A DNA stretch of 64,000 bases from Sulfuricaulis limicola. Lineage in GTDB: Bacteria; Pseudomonadota; Gammaproteobacteria; Acidiferrobacterales; Sulfurifustaceae. This document shows, one piece after another, positions 8,020-15,256 of this stretch. Under the pieces are notes generated by a model. The model saw nothing but the letters and a program-made list of their open reading frames with translations, was not told the DNA's origin and made no database searches. The DNA lies in NCBI RefSeq assembly GCF_002355735.1, contig NZ_AP014879.1, positions 248,001 to 312,000 on the forward strand, given 5' to 3'. A program made the position numbers and the translations under genes. The first letter of the stretch is position 1; each line of letters begins with the position of its first letter.

Positions 8020-9615
8020 TTGATTGAGGCGCTACAGCATGCGGGCCGCCGGGCGTTTGCGCTGGTCGAGAACACCTTCGATGCCGCCTTCGGCCCCCGG
8101 ATCAACCCGTTTTATCATCTCGGGGCGCTGGGTTTTTTCTTTTTCTGGATCGTGGCCGTCAGCGGCATTTATCTCTTCATCTTTTTCGAAACCAGCATCG
8201 ACGGCGCCTACGGCTCGGTCGAATACCTGACGCACACCCAATGGTATCTCGGCGGCGTCGCGCGCAGCCTGCACCGCTATGCCTCGGATGCGATGGTGAT
8301 CGTCGTACTGCTGCATCTGGCGCGCGAGTTCGTACTGGACCGCTACCGCGGCGTGCGCTGGTATGCCTGGCTCACGGGCGTGATGCTGTTGTGGTTCCTG
8401 TACGCCTCCGGCATCAGCGGCTACTGGCTGGTGTGGGACCGCCTGGCCCAGTACATCGCGGTGGTGACCGCGGAATGGTTCGACTGGTTGCCGCTGTTCG
8501 GCGAATCCATCGCGCGCAACTTTCTCGACAGCGCGACGGTCAGCGACCGCTTCTTCTCACTGATGTTCTTCATGCACCTCGGCATCCCGCTGTTCCTGCT
8601 GCTCGGCATGTGGATCCATATCCAGCGCATCAGCCGCGCCCGGACCAATCCGCCGCGCGCGATCATGCTCGGCACGCTGGCGGCGCTGACGCTGCTGTCG
8701 CTCGTGTACCCGGCGTTGAGCCAGGGACCGGCTGATCTCGACACCGTGGTCAGCGTGGTCCGGCCCGACTGGTTTTATCTCACGCTTTATCCCCTGATCG
8801 AGGCCTGGTCGCCGGGCGCCATCTGGGCGGTGGCGGGCGGCGGCAGCTTGCTGCTGATGCTGCTGCCGTGGTTGCCGCGCCGGCGGGAGGCGGCCGCGGC
8901 CGTGGTCAGCCTGCCGAATTGCAACGGCTGCGGACGCTGCTTCGCGGACTGCCCCTATAGCGCGGTGATCATGCAGCCACGCACCGACGGGCTGCCGTAT
9001 GCCAGCCAGGCTGCGGTGGATCCGGATTTGTGCACGGCCTGCGGCATCTGCGCCGGCGCCTGTCCCACGGCCACGCCGTTCCGGCGCACCACGGAACTGG
9101 TGGCGGGCATCGACATGCCGCTGCTGCCGGTGCGCGCGATGCGCCAACGCACGCTGGATGTCATGGCCCCGCTTTCCGGGCCGGACCGCGTGCTGGTGTA
9201 TGCCTGTCGCGGCGGTAGCGACCTGGGTGCGCTGGAGACAGCGGGCGTCGGGGTGGTCACGCTGCCTTGCGTCGGGGCCTTGCCGCCTTCCTTCATCGAT
9301 TTTGCCCTCAGTCGCCGCCACGCCGATGGCGTGATGCTGGTCGGCTGCGCCGCCGGCGACTGTTACCAGCGCCTCGGCGTAGACTGGACGGAACAGCGCC
9401 TGGCGGGACAGCGCGATCCTTACCTGCGCGGCCGGGTGCCGCGCAACCGGGTGGCCACGGTCTGGGCCGGACCGCGGGACGGCGCGGAACTGGCGCGCCG
9501 GGTCGCCGCGTTCCGGGCACAATTGCGGGACATGGGCCCGACCCCGCAGGGCGGAACGCCATCCGGTTCAACTGCACAGAGCGAGATGCGCAATGTCACT
9601 TATCGAATGGGATGA
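8020..9615 (+). CDS. Cytochrome b / 2x[4Fe-4S] ferredoxin / MvhD fusion protein
   Basis: About 531 residues. The N-terminal membrane part (to about residue 285) is cytochrome b-like, with two histidine pairs 14 apart (H85/H99 and H186/H200), enough for two haems b. A ferredoxin domain follows with two cysteine clusters (starting C301 and C338). The C-terminus resembles MvhD/FrhD, the iron-sulfur delta subunit of F420-non-reducing hydrogenase, with cysteines from C396 onward and GCAAGDC. I chose the TTG at 8020 because the longer frame from 7987 begins inside the palindromic repeat. Probable role: electrons move between a soluble thiol/disulfide or flavin partner and the quinone pool. The partner is unknown. 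Confidence 0.85.
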   Translation: MIEALQHAGRRAFALVENTFDAAFGPRINPFYHLGALGFFFFWIVAVSGIYLFIFFETSIDGAYGSVEYLTHTQWYLGGVARSLHRYASDAMVIVVLLHLAREFVLDRYRGVRWYAWLTGVMLLWFLYASGISGYWLVWDRLAQYIAVVTAEWFDWLPLFGESIARNFLDSATVSDRFFSLMFFMHLGIPLFLLLGMWIHIQRISRARTNPPRAIMLGTLAALTLLSLVYPALSQGPADLDTVVSVVRPDWFYLTLYPLIEAWSPGAIWAVAGGGSLLLMLLPWLPRRREAAAAVVSLPNCNGCGRCFADCPYSAVIMQPRTDGLPYASQAAVDPDLCTACGICAGACPTATPFRRTTELVAGIDMPLLPVRAMRQRTLDVMAPLSGPDRVLVYACRGGSDLGALETAGVGVVTLPCVGALPPSFIDFALSRRHADGVMLVGCAAGDCYQRLGVDWTEQRLAGQRDPYLRGRVPRNRVATVWAGPRDGAELARRVAAFRAQLRDMGPTPQGGTPSGSTAQSEMRNVTYRMG

Positions 9616-9991
9616 GAAATTCTCCGTCGGGGTCGCGGCGGTGGATCACGAGCATCGCGAGCTGATCGGGCTCGTGAATGAAACCTACGACCGGCTGCAA
9701 CGTCCCGACGCCGGCGTCACCGTGCCGGATTTCCTGGGCGAGATTTATGCGCGCATCTCCGCCCACTTCGCGCTCGAGGAAAACCTCATGCGCGCGAAAA
9801 ATTACGCGCAGTTCGCCGAACACAAGGCGGATCACGAGCGTCTGCTGGACGAAATCCGCGATATCATGGACGATTACGAGGACGGCGACAGCGAAGCTTT
9901 CGATGAACAGCAGTTCGCGTTGCGCCTGGGGGAGTGGTTCACCGGGCACTTCCGCACCCACGACGCGCGGCTGCACCGGAATCTGGACTAA
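9593..9991 (+). CDS. Bacteriohemerythrin
   Basis: A 132-residue, four-helix hemerythrin domain protein with the iron ligands visible in DHEH (H19, H21), the HFALEE segment, EHKADH and a HFRTHD end. Such proteins bind oxygen or nitric oxide at a di-iron site in the cytoplasm. The start overlaps the previous gene by 23 bases, which argues for translational coupling to the cytochrome b fusion. Next to two haem-copper enzymes suspected of handling NO, a role in gas delivery or NO scavenging is plausible but unproven. Confidence 0.93.
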   Translation: MSLIEWDEKFSVGVAAVDHEHRELIGLVNETYDRLQRPDAGVTVPDFLGEIYARISAHFALEENLMRAKNYAQFAEHKADHERLLDEIRDIMDDYEDGDSEAFDEQQFALRLGEWFTGHFRTHDARLHRNLD

Positions 9992-10004
9992 TGAAGAGAA
10001 ATTT

Positions 10005-10104
10005 TTATATGAATATTCAACGCAGAGACGCAGAGGACGCAGAGATTTTTCTGCTAAAGAAACTCAGTTTTTCTCTGCGTCTCTGCGGCAAGAATTCATA
10101 TAAA
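10005..10104. repeat. Long imperfect palindrome, family B (CGCAGAGACG type)
   Basis: CGCAGAGACGCAGAGGACGC on the left pairs with TCTCTGCGTCTCTGCG on the right. The outer arms TTATATGAAT and ATTCATATAA extend the symmetry. It fills the gap between the hemerythrin gene and the next gene. Confidence 0.8.
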
Positions 10105-10126
10105 TAATGACGACAAGAGGCAAGCC

Positions 10127-10633
10127 ATGCTGAAAAAGATCATGCAATATTCCGGGCAGGCCCTGTTCTACGGGTTGTTTGTGGCATTTATCGGCTACTT
10201 CTCGGTGGCCCCGGCCTACGTGCATTTCCCGTCCGACCAGGCCCTGATCAAGGTCAGCTTCAGCCATGCCGGGCAACCGCTGGAGGAGTGTCGCGTGCGC
10301 ACCGCCGAGGAACTGGAAAAGCTGCCGCCCAACATGCGTCTGCCAACGCAGTGCGGGCGCGAGCGTTCTCCCGTGACGTTCGAACTGGAACTGGATGGCA
10401 AACCGGTCTACCGGGCGGAACTGCCGCCCCGGGGCCTCTCGCGCGATGGTGCCTCCACCGTGTATCAGCGCTTCCCGGTGCCGGCGGGGCAGCATCGCTT
10501 CCGCGCGCGTTTGAAAGACAGCGTGCGCGTGCCCGACTTCAACTACACGAAGGAGGCGGAGATGACCCTGGCGCCGGGCCAGGTGTTCGTGGTCGATTTC
10601 AACCCCCGTGCCGGTGGTTTTATATTTAAATAA
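10127..10633 (+). CDS. Membrane-anchored protein of unknown function in oxidase module
   Basis: A 168-residue protein with an AGAGG ribosome site and one N-terminal membrane helix (about residues 10-30). The rest is probably periplasmic and looks beta-rich, with two cysteines (in LEECRV and PTQCGR) that could form a disulfide. I recognise no catalytic or metal motif. Its place between the hemerythrin gene and a haem-copper subunit I gene, on the same strand and flanked by two palindromic repeats, suggests an assembly or accessory role for the neighbouring enzyme. That is inference from position only. Confidence 0.75.
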   Translation: MLKKIMQYSGQALFYGLFVAFIGYFSVAPAYVHFPSDQALIKVSFSHAGQPLEECRVRTAEELEKLPPNMRLPTQCGRERSPVTFELELDGKPVYRAELPPRGLSRDGASTVYQRFPVPAGQHRFRARLKDSVRVPDFNYTKEAEMTLAPGQVFVVDFNPRAGGFIFK

Positions 10634-10638
10634 AAATC

Positions 10639-10724
10639 TTGAACCACAGATGAACACAGATACACACAGATAATTAAAGTTTCTGGTTTAATCCGTGTTC
10701 ATCTGTGTTTATCCGTGGTTTCAA
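10639..10724. repeat. Long imperfect palindrome, family C (GAACACAGAT type)
   Basis: TTGAACCACAGATGAACACA on the left pairs with TGTTCATCTGTGTTTATCCG and TGGTTTCAA on the right. It ends about ten bases before the ATG of the next gene, so it may affect that gene's translation. Confidence 0.85.
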
Positions 10725-10732
10725 AAATCATA

Positions 10733-12103
10733 ATGAACCTTTCCGATTTCTCGCTACCGATTCCCGACGACGCGCGCCGCAGCCTGGCGCGCGGCTGGCT
10801 GCTGCTCGGGCTGGCCTCGCTGCTGGTCTCGGGAATTTTCTCGGTGCTGCTGGTGCTGGCGCGCGCGCCCTACGTGCAGGATTTTTTCCCGTGGGTGGAT
10901 TTTTTCCACACCGCGCTGGTGGTGCACGTGGATCTTTCGGTGCTGGTGTGGTTCCTCGCCTTTGGCGGCGTGCTGTGGAGCCTCAATTCCACGCCGCGCT
11001 TTCTCACCGCCGGCCGGCTGGCGCTGTTGCTCGCCGTGCTGGGAACGCTGGTGATGGCGACTGCGCCGTTCCTGGGCGCGGGCGAGGCGCTGATGAGCAA
11101 CTATATCCCGGTGCTGCAACACCCGCTGTTCCTGGCCGGCCTGCTGCTGTTCGCCGCCGGCACCGGCGTGCTGGTGCTGCGCGCCATGGGCGCGATCCCG
11201 CCGGTGGGCCAGTGGATGCAGGGCGCGGCGGCGCTGCGTTTCGGGCTCAACACGGCGGCGGTGTCGACGATGCTGGCGCTCATCGCCTTCGCCTGGTCGT
11301 ACTTCGCGGTTCCGGCGGCGCTCGCCGGCAAGCCGTATTACGAACTGCTGTTCTGGGGCGGCGGGCATGTGCTGCAATTCACCTACACGCTGCTGATGCT
11401 GGTGTCCTGGCTGTGGCTGGCCTCGGAGAGCCGCGTGCGTCTGGCCCTGAGCCCACGCGTGGCGCTGATCTTTTTCGGCTTCGGGCTGATCGCCGTGTTT
11501 TTCACGCCGATCATCTATTACTCCTACGCCGTGACCTCGGTGGAGCACATCAAGCTGTTCACCTGGCTCATGCAGTATGGCGGCAGCCTGGCGGCGCTGC
11601 CGCTGAGCTTGGCGCTGTTGCACGGGTTGTGGCGCGCGGAGCGCGCCGAGGGCGACGCGCAGCCGCTGCGTGCCGCCTTGATTGCCTCGATGGTCCTGTT
11701 CGGCGCCGGCGGCGTGATCGGTTTTCTCATCACCGGTACCAACGTCACCATCCCGGCGCATTATCACGGCAGCATCGTCGGCGTGACGCTGGCGTTCATG
11801 GGGTTGACCTATTATCTCCTGCCGCATTTCGGTTACCGCAAACCGGGCACGAAACTGGCCCGGCTCCAGCCGTATCTCTACGGTGGCGGTCAGTTATTGC
11901 ACGTGTCGGGGCTGGTGATTTCGGGCGGTTACGGCGTGCAGCGCAAGGTCGCGGGCGCGGCGCAGGAGCTCGACACGGTGGAGCGCGTCGCCGGCATGGG
12001 GCTCATGGGGCTGGGCGGACTGATCTCCATCGTCGGCGGCTTTCTGTTTATCTATATATGTTACCGCGCCATATGGCATGGGCGGGCACAGCGTGCGCCC
12101 TGA
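10733..12103 (+). CDS. Divergent haem-copper oxidoreductase subunit I-like protein without tyrosine or CuB histidine pair
   Basis: About 456 residues and polytopic. H65 in helix II and H343-Y-H345 in helix X match the two haem sites of the superfamily. Helix VI has H212-V-L-Q-F, so the tyrosine place is phenylalanine. In helix VII, where CuB-binding H-H is expected, the sequence reads I260-I-Y-Y263. It therefore keeps haem ligands but has a changed or lost copper site. This suggests an NO reductase-like or other non-oxygen-reducing branch. It has no adjacent subunit II of its own and may pair with the upstream module. A longer start at 10715 (GTG) lies within the repeat, so I prefer the ATG at 10733. 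Confidence 0.8.
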   Translation: MNLSDFSLPIPDDARRSLARGWLLLGLASLLVSGIFSVLLVLARAPYVQDFFPWVDFFHTALVVHVDLSVLVWFLAFGGVLWSLNSTPRFLTAGRLALLLAVLGTLVMATAPFLGAGEALMSNYIPVLQHPLFLAGLLLFAAGTGVLVLRAMGAIPPVGQWMQGAAALRFGLNTAAVSTMLALIAFAWSYFAVPAALAGKPYYELLFWGGGHVLQFTYTLLMLVSWLWLASESRVRLALSPRVALIFFGFGLIAVFFTPIIYYSYAVTSVEHIKLFTWLMQYGGSLAALPLSLALLHGLWRAERAEGDAQPLRAALIASMVLFGAGGVIGFLITGTNVTIPAHYHGSIVGVTLAFMGLTYYLLPHFGYRKPGTKLARLQPYLYGGGQLLHVSGLVISGGYGVQRKVAGAAQELDTVERVAGMGLMGLGGLISIVGGFLFIYICYRAIWHGRAQRAP

Positions 12104-12130
12104 GACGATGCAGTAAATCCTTTCTGCCGA

Positions 12131-12150
12131 GGCGGGCCGTTACACCCGCC
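12131..12150 (+). terminator. Possible stem-loop terminator before dsrA
   Basis: GGCGGG and CCCGCC form a six-pair stem with an eight-base loop, followed by CCTTCTTT. It lies 28 bases after the stop of the haem-copper gene and would separate that operon from dsrAB. The stem is short and the T-run is poor. Confidence 0.35.
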
Positions 12151-12234
12151 CCTTCTTTAAGTCGCTTTTTTACACCCCGAAAGAGATAGATTTCGTTATC
12201 TCCGACAGTAAAGCCGCCGTATTGCCGTTCATGG

Positions 12235-12248
12235 TTGATCCAAATCAA
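12235..12248. promoter_or_regulatory. FNR/Dnr-type box upstream of dsrAB
   Basis: TTGATCCAAATCAA matches the FNR/Dnr consensus in every fixed position. GATCAT at 12271-12276 is a possible -10, giving class II spacing and an untranslated leader of about 60 bases before the dsrA ATG at 12342. Confidence 0.7.
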
Positions 12249-12341
12249 TCACAGACGCCGCGCATTTCACGATCATGTCTGCCTCGGAGCCGGCCATTCC
12301 GGCTCACGCACAAGAGTCATCCCCGTTCGTTGGAGGCACAC

Positions 12342-13568
12342 ATGAGCAAAAAAATGCACGCTACCCCCATGCTGGATCAGCTCGAAAGCGGTCCCTGGCC
12401 CAGTTTCATCACCGGCATCAAGCGCCTGGCCAAGGACAACGACATGGCGGTCGATCTGCTGGGACAGCTGGAACACTCCTACGAAACCCGCAAGGGTTAC
12501 TGGAAGGGCGGCACCGCGAGCGTGATCGGTTACGGCGGCGGCGTGATTCCGCGTTTCTCCGAGGTCGCCGAGAAATTTCCCGAGTCGAAGGAGTTCCACA
12601 CCATCCGCATCATGCCGGCGCCCGCCATGCACTACGACACTGCCACGCTGCGCAAATTCTGCGACATCTGGGAGAAGTTCGGCTCCGGCCTCATCGCGCT
12701 CCACGGCCAGACCGGCGACGTCATGCTCCAGGGTTGCACCACGGAAAACATCCAGCCCGCCTTCGACGAGTTCAACAAGCTGGGATTCGACATGGGCGGG
12801 GCCGGACCGTCGGTGCGCACCGGGATGTCCTGCGTGGGACACGCGCGCTGCGAGCATTCCTGTTACGACGAGGGACGCGCCCACCGCGAGGTGCTGAACA
12901 GTTTCATCGATGACATCCACCGGCCGGCGTTGCCGTACAAATTCAAGTTCAAGTTCTCGGGCTGCGGCAACGACTGCATGAACTCGGTGCAGCGTTCCGA
13001 CATGGCCGTGATCGGCACCTGGCGCGACGACATCCAGGTAGACCAGGCGGAGGTCAAGAATTTCGTGAAGGCCAAGGGACGCGAGTACGTGATCGACAAC
13101 GTCACCACGCGCTGCCCGACCCAGTGCCTGAAGCTCAAGGCCGACGACACGCTCGAGATCGACAACCGCAACTGCGTCAGATGCATGCACTGCATCAATG
13201 TCATGACCAAGGCGCTGTCGCCGGGCAAGGACCGCGGCGTCACCATCCTCGCGGGCGGCAAGCGCACGCTCAAGATCGGCGATCTCCTGGGAACCATGAT
13301 CGTGCCGTTCATGAAGCTGGAAACCGACGAGGATTTCGGGAAGCTGGTTGCGCTGAGCCGGAACCTCATGGAGTTCTGGGTGGAAAACGGCTTGGAGCAC
13401 GAGCGTTGCGGCGAGATGATCGAACGTATCGGTCTTAATAACCTGATCGAGGGCCTCGGCATGGAGGTGGATCCGAACATGGTCCGCCACCCCCGCACCA
13501 ATCCCTATGTCCGGCTGGACGGCTGGGACGATGAGATCGAGCGCCTGAAACAGGTCAAGGCCGGCTGA
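12342..13568 (+). CDS. dsrA: Dissimilatory sulfite reductase alpha subunit, oxidative (reverse) type
   Basis: A 408-residue DsrA starting at the ATG behind TGGAGG. A longer frame from 12222 begins upstream of the FNR box and is not the gene. C164-x5-C170 and C208-x3-C212 bind the sirohaem-coupled [4Fe-4S] cluster. A ferredoxin insert carries C258, C262, C278, C281 and C284. GYGGGVIPRF and the SCVG-ARCE pattern resemble the oxidative DsrA of sulfur oxidisers more than that of sulfate reducers, as far as memory allows. With DsrB it would oxidise persulfide sulfur carried by DsrC to sulfite in the cytoplasm. Confidence 0.95.
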   Translation: MSKKMHATPMLDQLESGPWPSFITGIKRLAKDNDMAVDLLGQLEHSYETRKGYWKGGTASVIGYGGGVIPRFSEVAEKFPESKEFHTIRIMPAPAMHYDTATLRKFCDIWEKFGSGLIALHGQTGDVMLQGCTTENIQPAFDEFNKLGFDMGGAGPSVRTGMSCVGHARCEHSCYDEGRAHREVLNSFIDDIHRPALPYKFKFKFSGCGNDCMNSVQRSDMAVIGTWRDDIQVDQAEVKNFVKAKGREYVIDNVTTRCPTQCLKLKADDTLEIDNRNCVRCMHCINVMTKALSPGKDRGVTILAGGKRTLKIGDLLGTMIVPFMKLETDEDFGKLVALSRNLMEFWVENGLEHERCGEMIERIGLNNLIEGLGMEVDPNMVRHPRTNPYVRLDGWDDEIERLKQVKAG

Positions 13569-13602
13569 GCAATACGAATTACGAATTCAACGGAGGTTAT
13601 CC

Positions 13603-14676
13603 ATGTCAGCACAACCACGCATGCCCACCGAATCCGGCACGCCGGATCATTTTCAGTACATGCATCCCACCCTGCGGCGCAATTACGGCCAATGGTCATG
13701 GCACGAGCGGCCGCGCCCCGGCGTGCTGCATCACGTGTCCCGCACCGGTGACCAGGTCTGGACCGTGCGCGCCGGAACCCAGCGGCAGATGGACGTGCAC
13801 ACCATTCGCAAGCTGTGCGACATCGCCGACAAATATGCCGACGGCTATGTGCGCTTCACCATCCGCTCCAACATCGAGTTCATGGTGGCGGATGAAAAGA
13901 AGGTGAAACCGCTGATCGAGGCGCTCACCAAGGAAGGCTTCCCGATCGGGGGCACCGGCAATTCCGTGTCCATGATCTCGCACACCCAGGGCTGGTTGCA
14001 TTGCGACATCCCCGGCACCGACGCCTCGGGCGTGGTCAAGTCGTTGATGGATGAACTGCACCAGGAATTCATTAACGAGGACATGCCGAACCGGGTCAAG
14101 ATCACGACCTCCTGCTGCCAGATCAACTGCGGCGGCCAGGGCGACATCGCCATCAACGTGCAGCACACCAAGCCCCCCAGGATCAACCACGATCTGGTGG
14201 CGAACCTGTGCGAACGGCCGAGCGTGGTGGCGCGCTGCCCGGTGGCGGCGATCCGGCCCGCCATGGTCAACGGCAGACCGTCACTGGAAGTGGATGAAAG
14301 GAAATGCATCTGCTGCGGCGCCTGTTATCCGCCGTGCCCGCCGATGCAGATCAACGATCCGGAGCACTCCAAGATCGCCATCTGGGTCGGCGGCAAGAAT
14401 TCCAACGCGCGTTCCAAGCCCAGCCTGCACAAGCTGGTGGCCGCCGGCATCCCGAACAACCCGCCGCGCTGGCCGGAGGCGGCCGCGGTCGTGAAAAAAA
14501 TCCTCGCCGTGTACAAGCAGGACGCGCACGCCTGGGAGCGCATGGGTGAATGGGTCGAGCGCATCGGCTGGCCGCGCTTCTTCGAGCTGACCGGCCTGCC
14601 GTTCACCAAGTTTCACGTCGACAACTGGCGCGGCGCGCGCGCCAGCCTCAATACCTCGGCGCACGTCCGCTTCTGA
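13603..14676 (+). CDS. dsrB: Dissimilatory sulfite reductase beta subunit
   Basis: A 357-residue DsrB with a CGGAGG ribosome site, 34 bases after dsrA. C134 and the C171-C172-x3-C176 group match the cluster ligands of DsrB. A ferredoxin domain has C235, C238, C241 and C245 in KCICCGACYPPCP. It forms the alpha2-beta2 enzyme with DsrA. The genes usually found next, dsrE, dsrF, dsrH, dsrC and the dsrMKJOP membrane complex, are not in the window. Either they lie elsewhere, or the foreign island starting near 15 kb has separated them. Confidence 0.95.
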   Translation: MSAQPRMPTESGTPDHFQYMHPTLRRNYGQWSWHERPRPGVLHHVSRTGDQVWTVRAGTQRQMDVHTIRKLCDIADKYADGYVRFTIRSNIEFMVADEKKVKPLIEALTKEGFPIGGTGNSVSMISHTQGWLHCDIPGTDASGVVKSLMDELHQEFINEDMPNRVKITTSCCQINCGGQGDIAINVQHTKPPRINHDLVANLCERPSVVARCPVAAIRPAMVNGRPSLEVDERKCICCGACYPPCPPMQINDPEHSKIAIWVGGKNSNARSKPSLHKLVAAGIPNNPPRWPEAAAVVKKILAVYKQDAHAWERMGEWVERIGWPRFFELTGLPFTKFHVDNWRGARASLNTSAHVRF

Positions 14677-14690
14677 CGGTAGTTTCAATT

Positions 14691-14724
14691 GGAAAAAACC
14701 AAGGGCGGGGGAGACCCCGCCCTT
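14691..14724 (-). terminator. Strong terminator between dsrB and the convergent small gene
   Basis: AAGGGCGGGG, loop GAGA, CCCCGCCCTT form a perfect ten-pair stem. On the minus strand it is followed by GGTTTTTTCC, so it ends the minus-strand small gene. The stem may also stop dsrAB. Confidence 0.8.
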
Positions 14725-14740
14725 TGCGTTGGCGCGCGGC

Positions 14741-14923
14741 TTACGAACGCATCAGGTGGCCGATGATCTGGAACGAGACGACGGAGAGCACCAGGATGAT
14801 GACGAAGAAGATGACGGAGCGGTTCTCGAACGGGCGGCCGCGCGACGTCTCGATGCGGTCCAGTATCCAGTCGGAGACGAAATAGAGCCCGATGGCGACC
14901 AGCGTGAAGTAGATTATTTCCAC
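14741..14923 (-). CDS. 60-residue two-helix membrane protein of unknown function
   Basis: A 60-residue protein starting at GTG, with two hydrophobic segments (about residues 3-20 and 36-55) joined by a charged loop (DRIETSRGRPFENRS). I recognise no family. The case that it is real is strong: it has a near-perfect promoter (FNR-type box 14983-14996, TAGAAT at 14961-14956), a clean terminator, and GC-rich codon use like the host chromosome. It converges on dsrB. A role in the low-oxygen or NO-responsive respiratory membrane is suggested only by its promoter. Confidence 0.7.
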   Translation of the reverse strand: MEIIYFTLVAIGLYFVSDWILDRIETSRGRPFENRSVIFFVIILVLSVVSFQIIGHLMRS

Positions 14924-14955
14924 CGTGTTTGCGCCTGTTGATCGATTGCCGCCGG

Positions 14956-14996
14956 ATTCTATCGTGTTGCGCGGCCTGGTGTTTGACTGAAATCAA
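14956..14996 (-). promoter_or_regulatory. Class II FNR-type promoter of the small membrane gene
   Basis: The plus strand reads TTGACTGAAATCAA at 14983-14996. Reading leftward, TAGAAT (five of six matches to TATAAT) lies at 14961-14956. The box centre is then about 41 bases before the predicted transcription start, as expected for FNR/Dnr activation. Confidence 0.72.
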
Positions 14997-15121
14997 TGCC
15001 CTTAAATTTGCCCGCAGAAGACCCAAAGGACCTGTTTCTCCAGTGCGTTGACCTGCGAGCCATAGGGGAGCACCAAGGACGGAGATTTGTGCGCTAACCC
15101 GGGGGAATATTAGCGTTCGCT

Positions 15122-15156
15122 AAAAAGCCCGAGCACTTTACGTATTCGGGCTTTTT
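15122..15156 (+). terminator. Rho-independent terminator with no gene upstream
   Basis: AAAAAGCCCGA and TCGGGCTTTTT form an eleven-pair stem with a T-run. The only plus-strand gene upstream, dsrB, ends 445 bases earlier behind its own terminator, so this one probably ends a non-coding transcript or marks an old gene removed at the island edge. Another short stem (CGCTAA with TTAGCG) lies at about 15092-15117. No known RNA family is recognised. Confidence 0.65.
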
Positions 15157-15256
15157 TGATTTGGTGAGGGTAATATTCACTTTAAGAAAAACGTTTTAAT
15201 AATTTAAGAGAACATGAATTTGATCTGATTTATCCAGCGTTGATGGGCCAACAAGA
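15157..15256. other. AT-rich left edge of the foreign island
   Basis: This stretch is markedly richer in A and T than the sequence to its left and leads into the first island gene. It probably holds that operon's promoter, but I see no clear -35/-10 pair and no repeat marking an integration site. Confidence 0.4.

Noticed and set aside
10639-10724. Short repeated GAACACAGAT units as a CRISPR-like array
   Set aside because: The units are degenerate, have no spacers and form a single large palindrome. No cas genes are present.
12342-14676. dsrAB as evidence for sulfate reduction
   Set aside because: Motifs resemble the oxidative type, and the context (a CuA-containing haem-copper enzyme, phosphoribulokinase, nitrite reductase) is that of a sulfur oxidiser. 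No sat, apr or dsrD is in view.
15061-15156. 6S RNA or tRNA remnant before the island
   Set aside because: Neither the 6S central bubble nor a cloverleaf or T-loop can be formed convincingly. Only the terminator is well supported.
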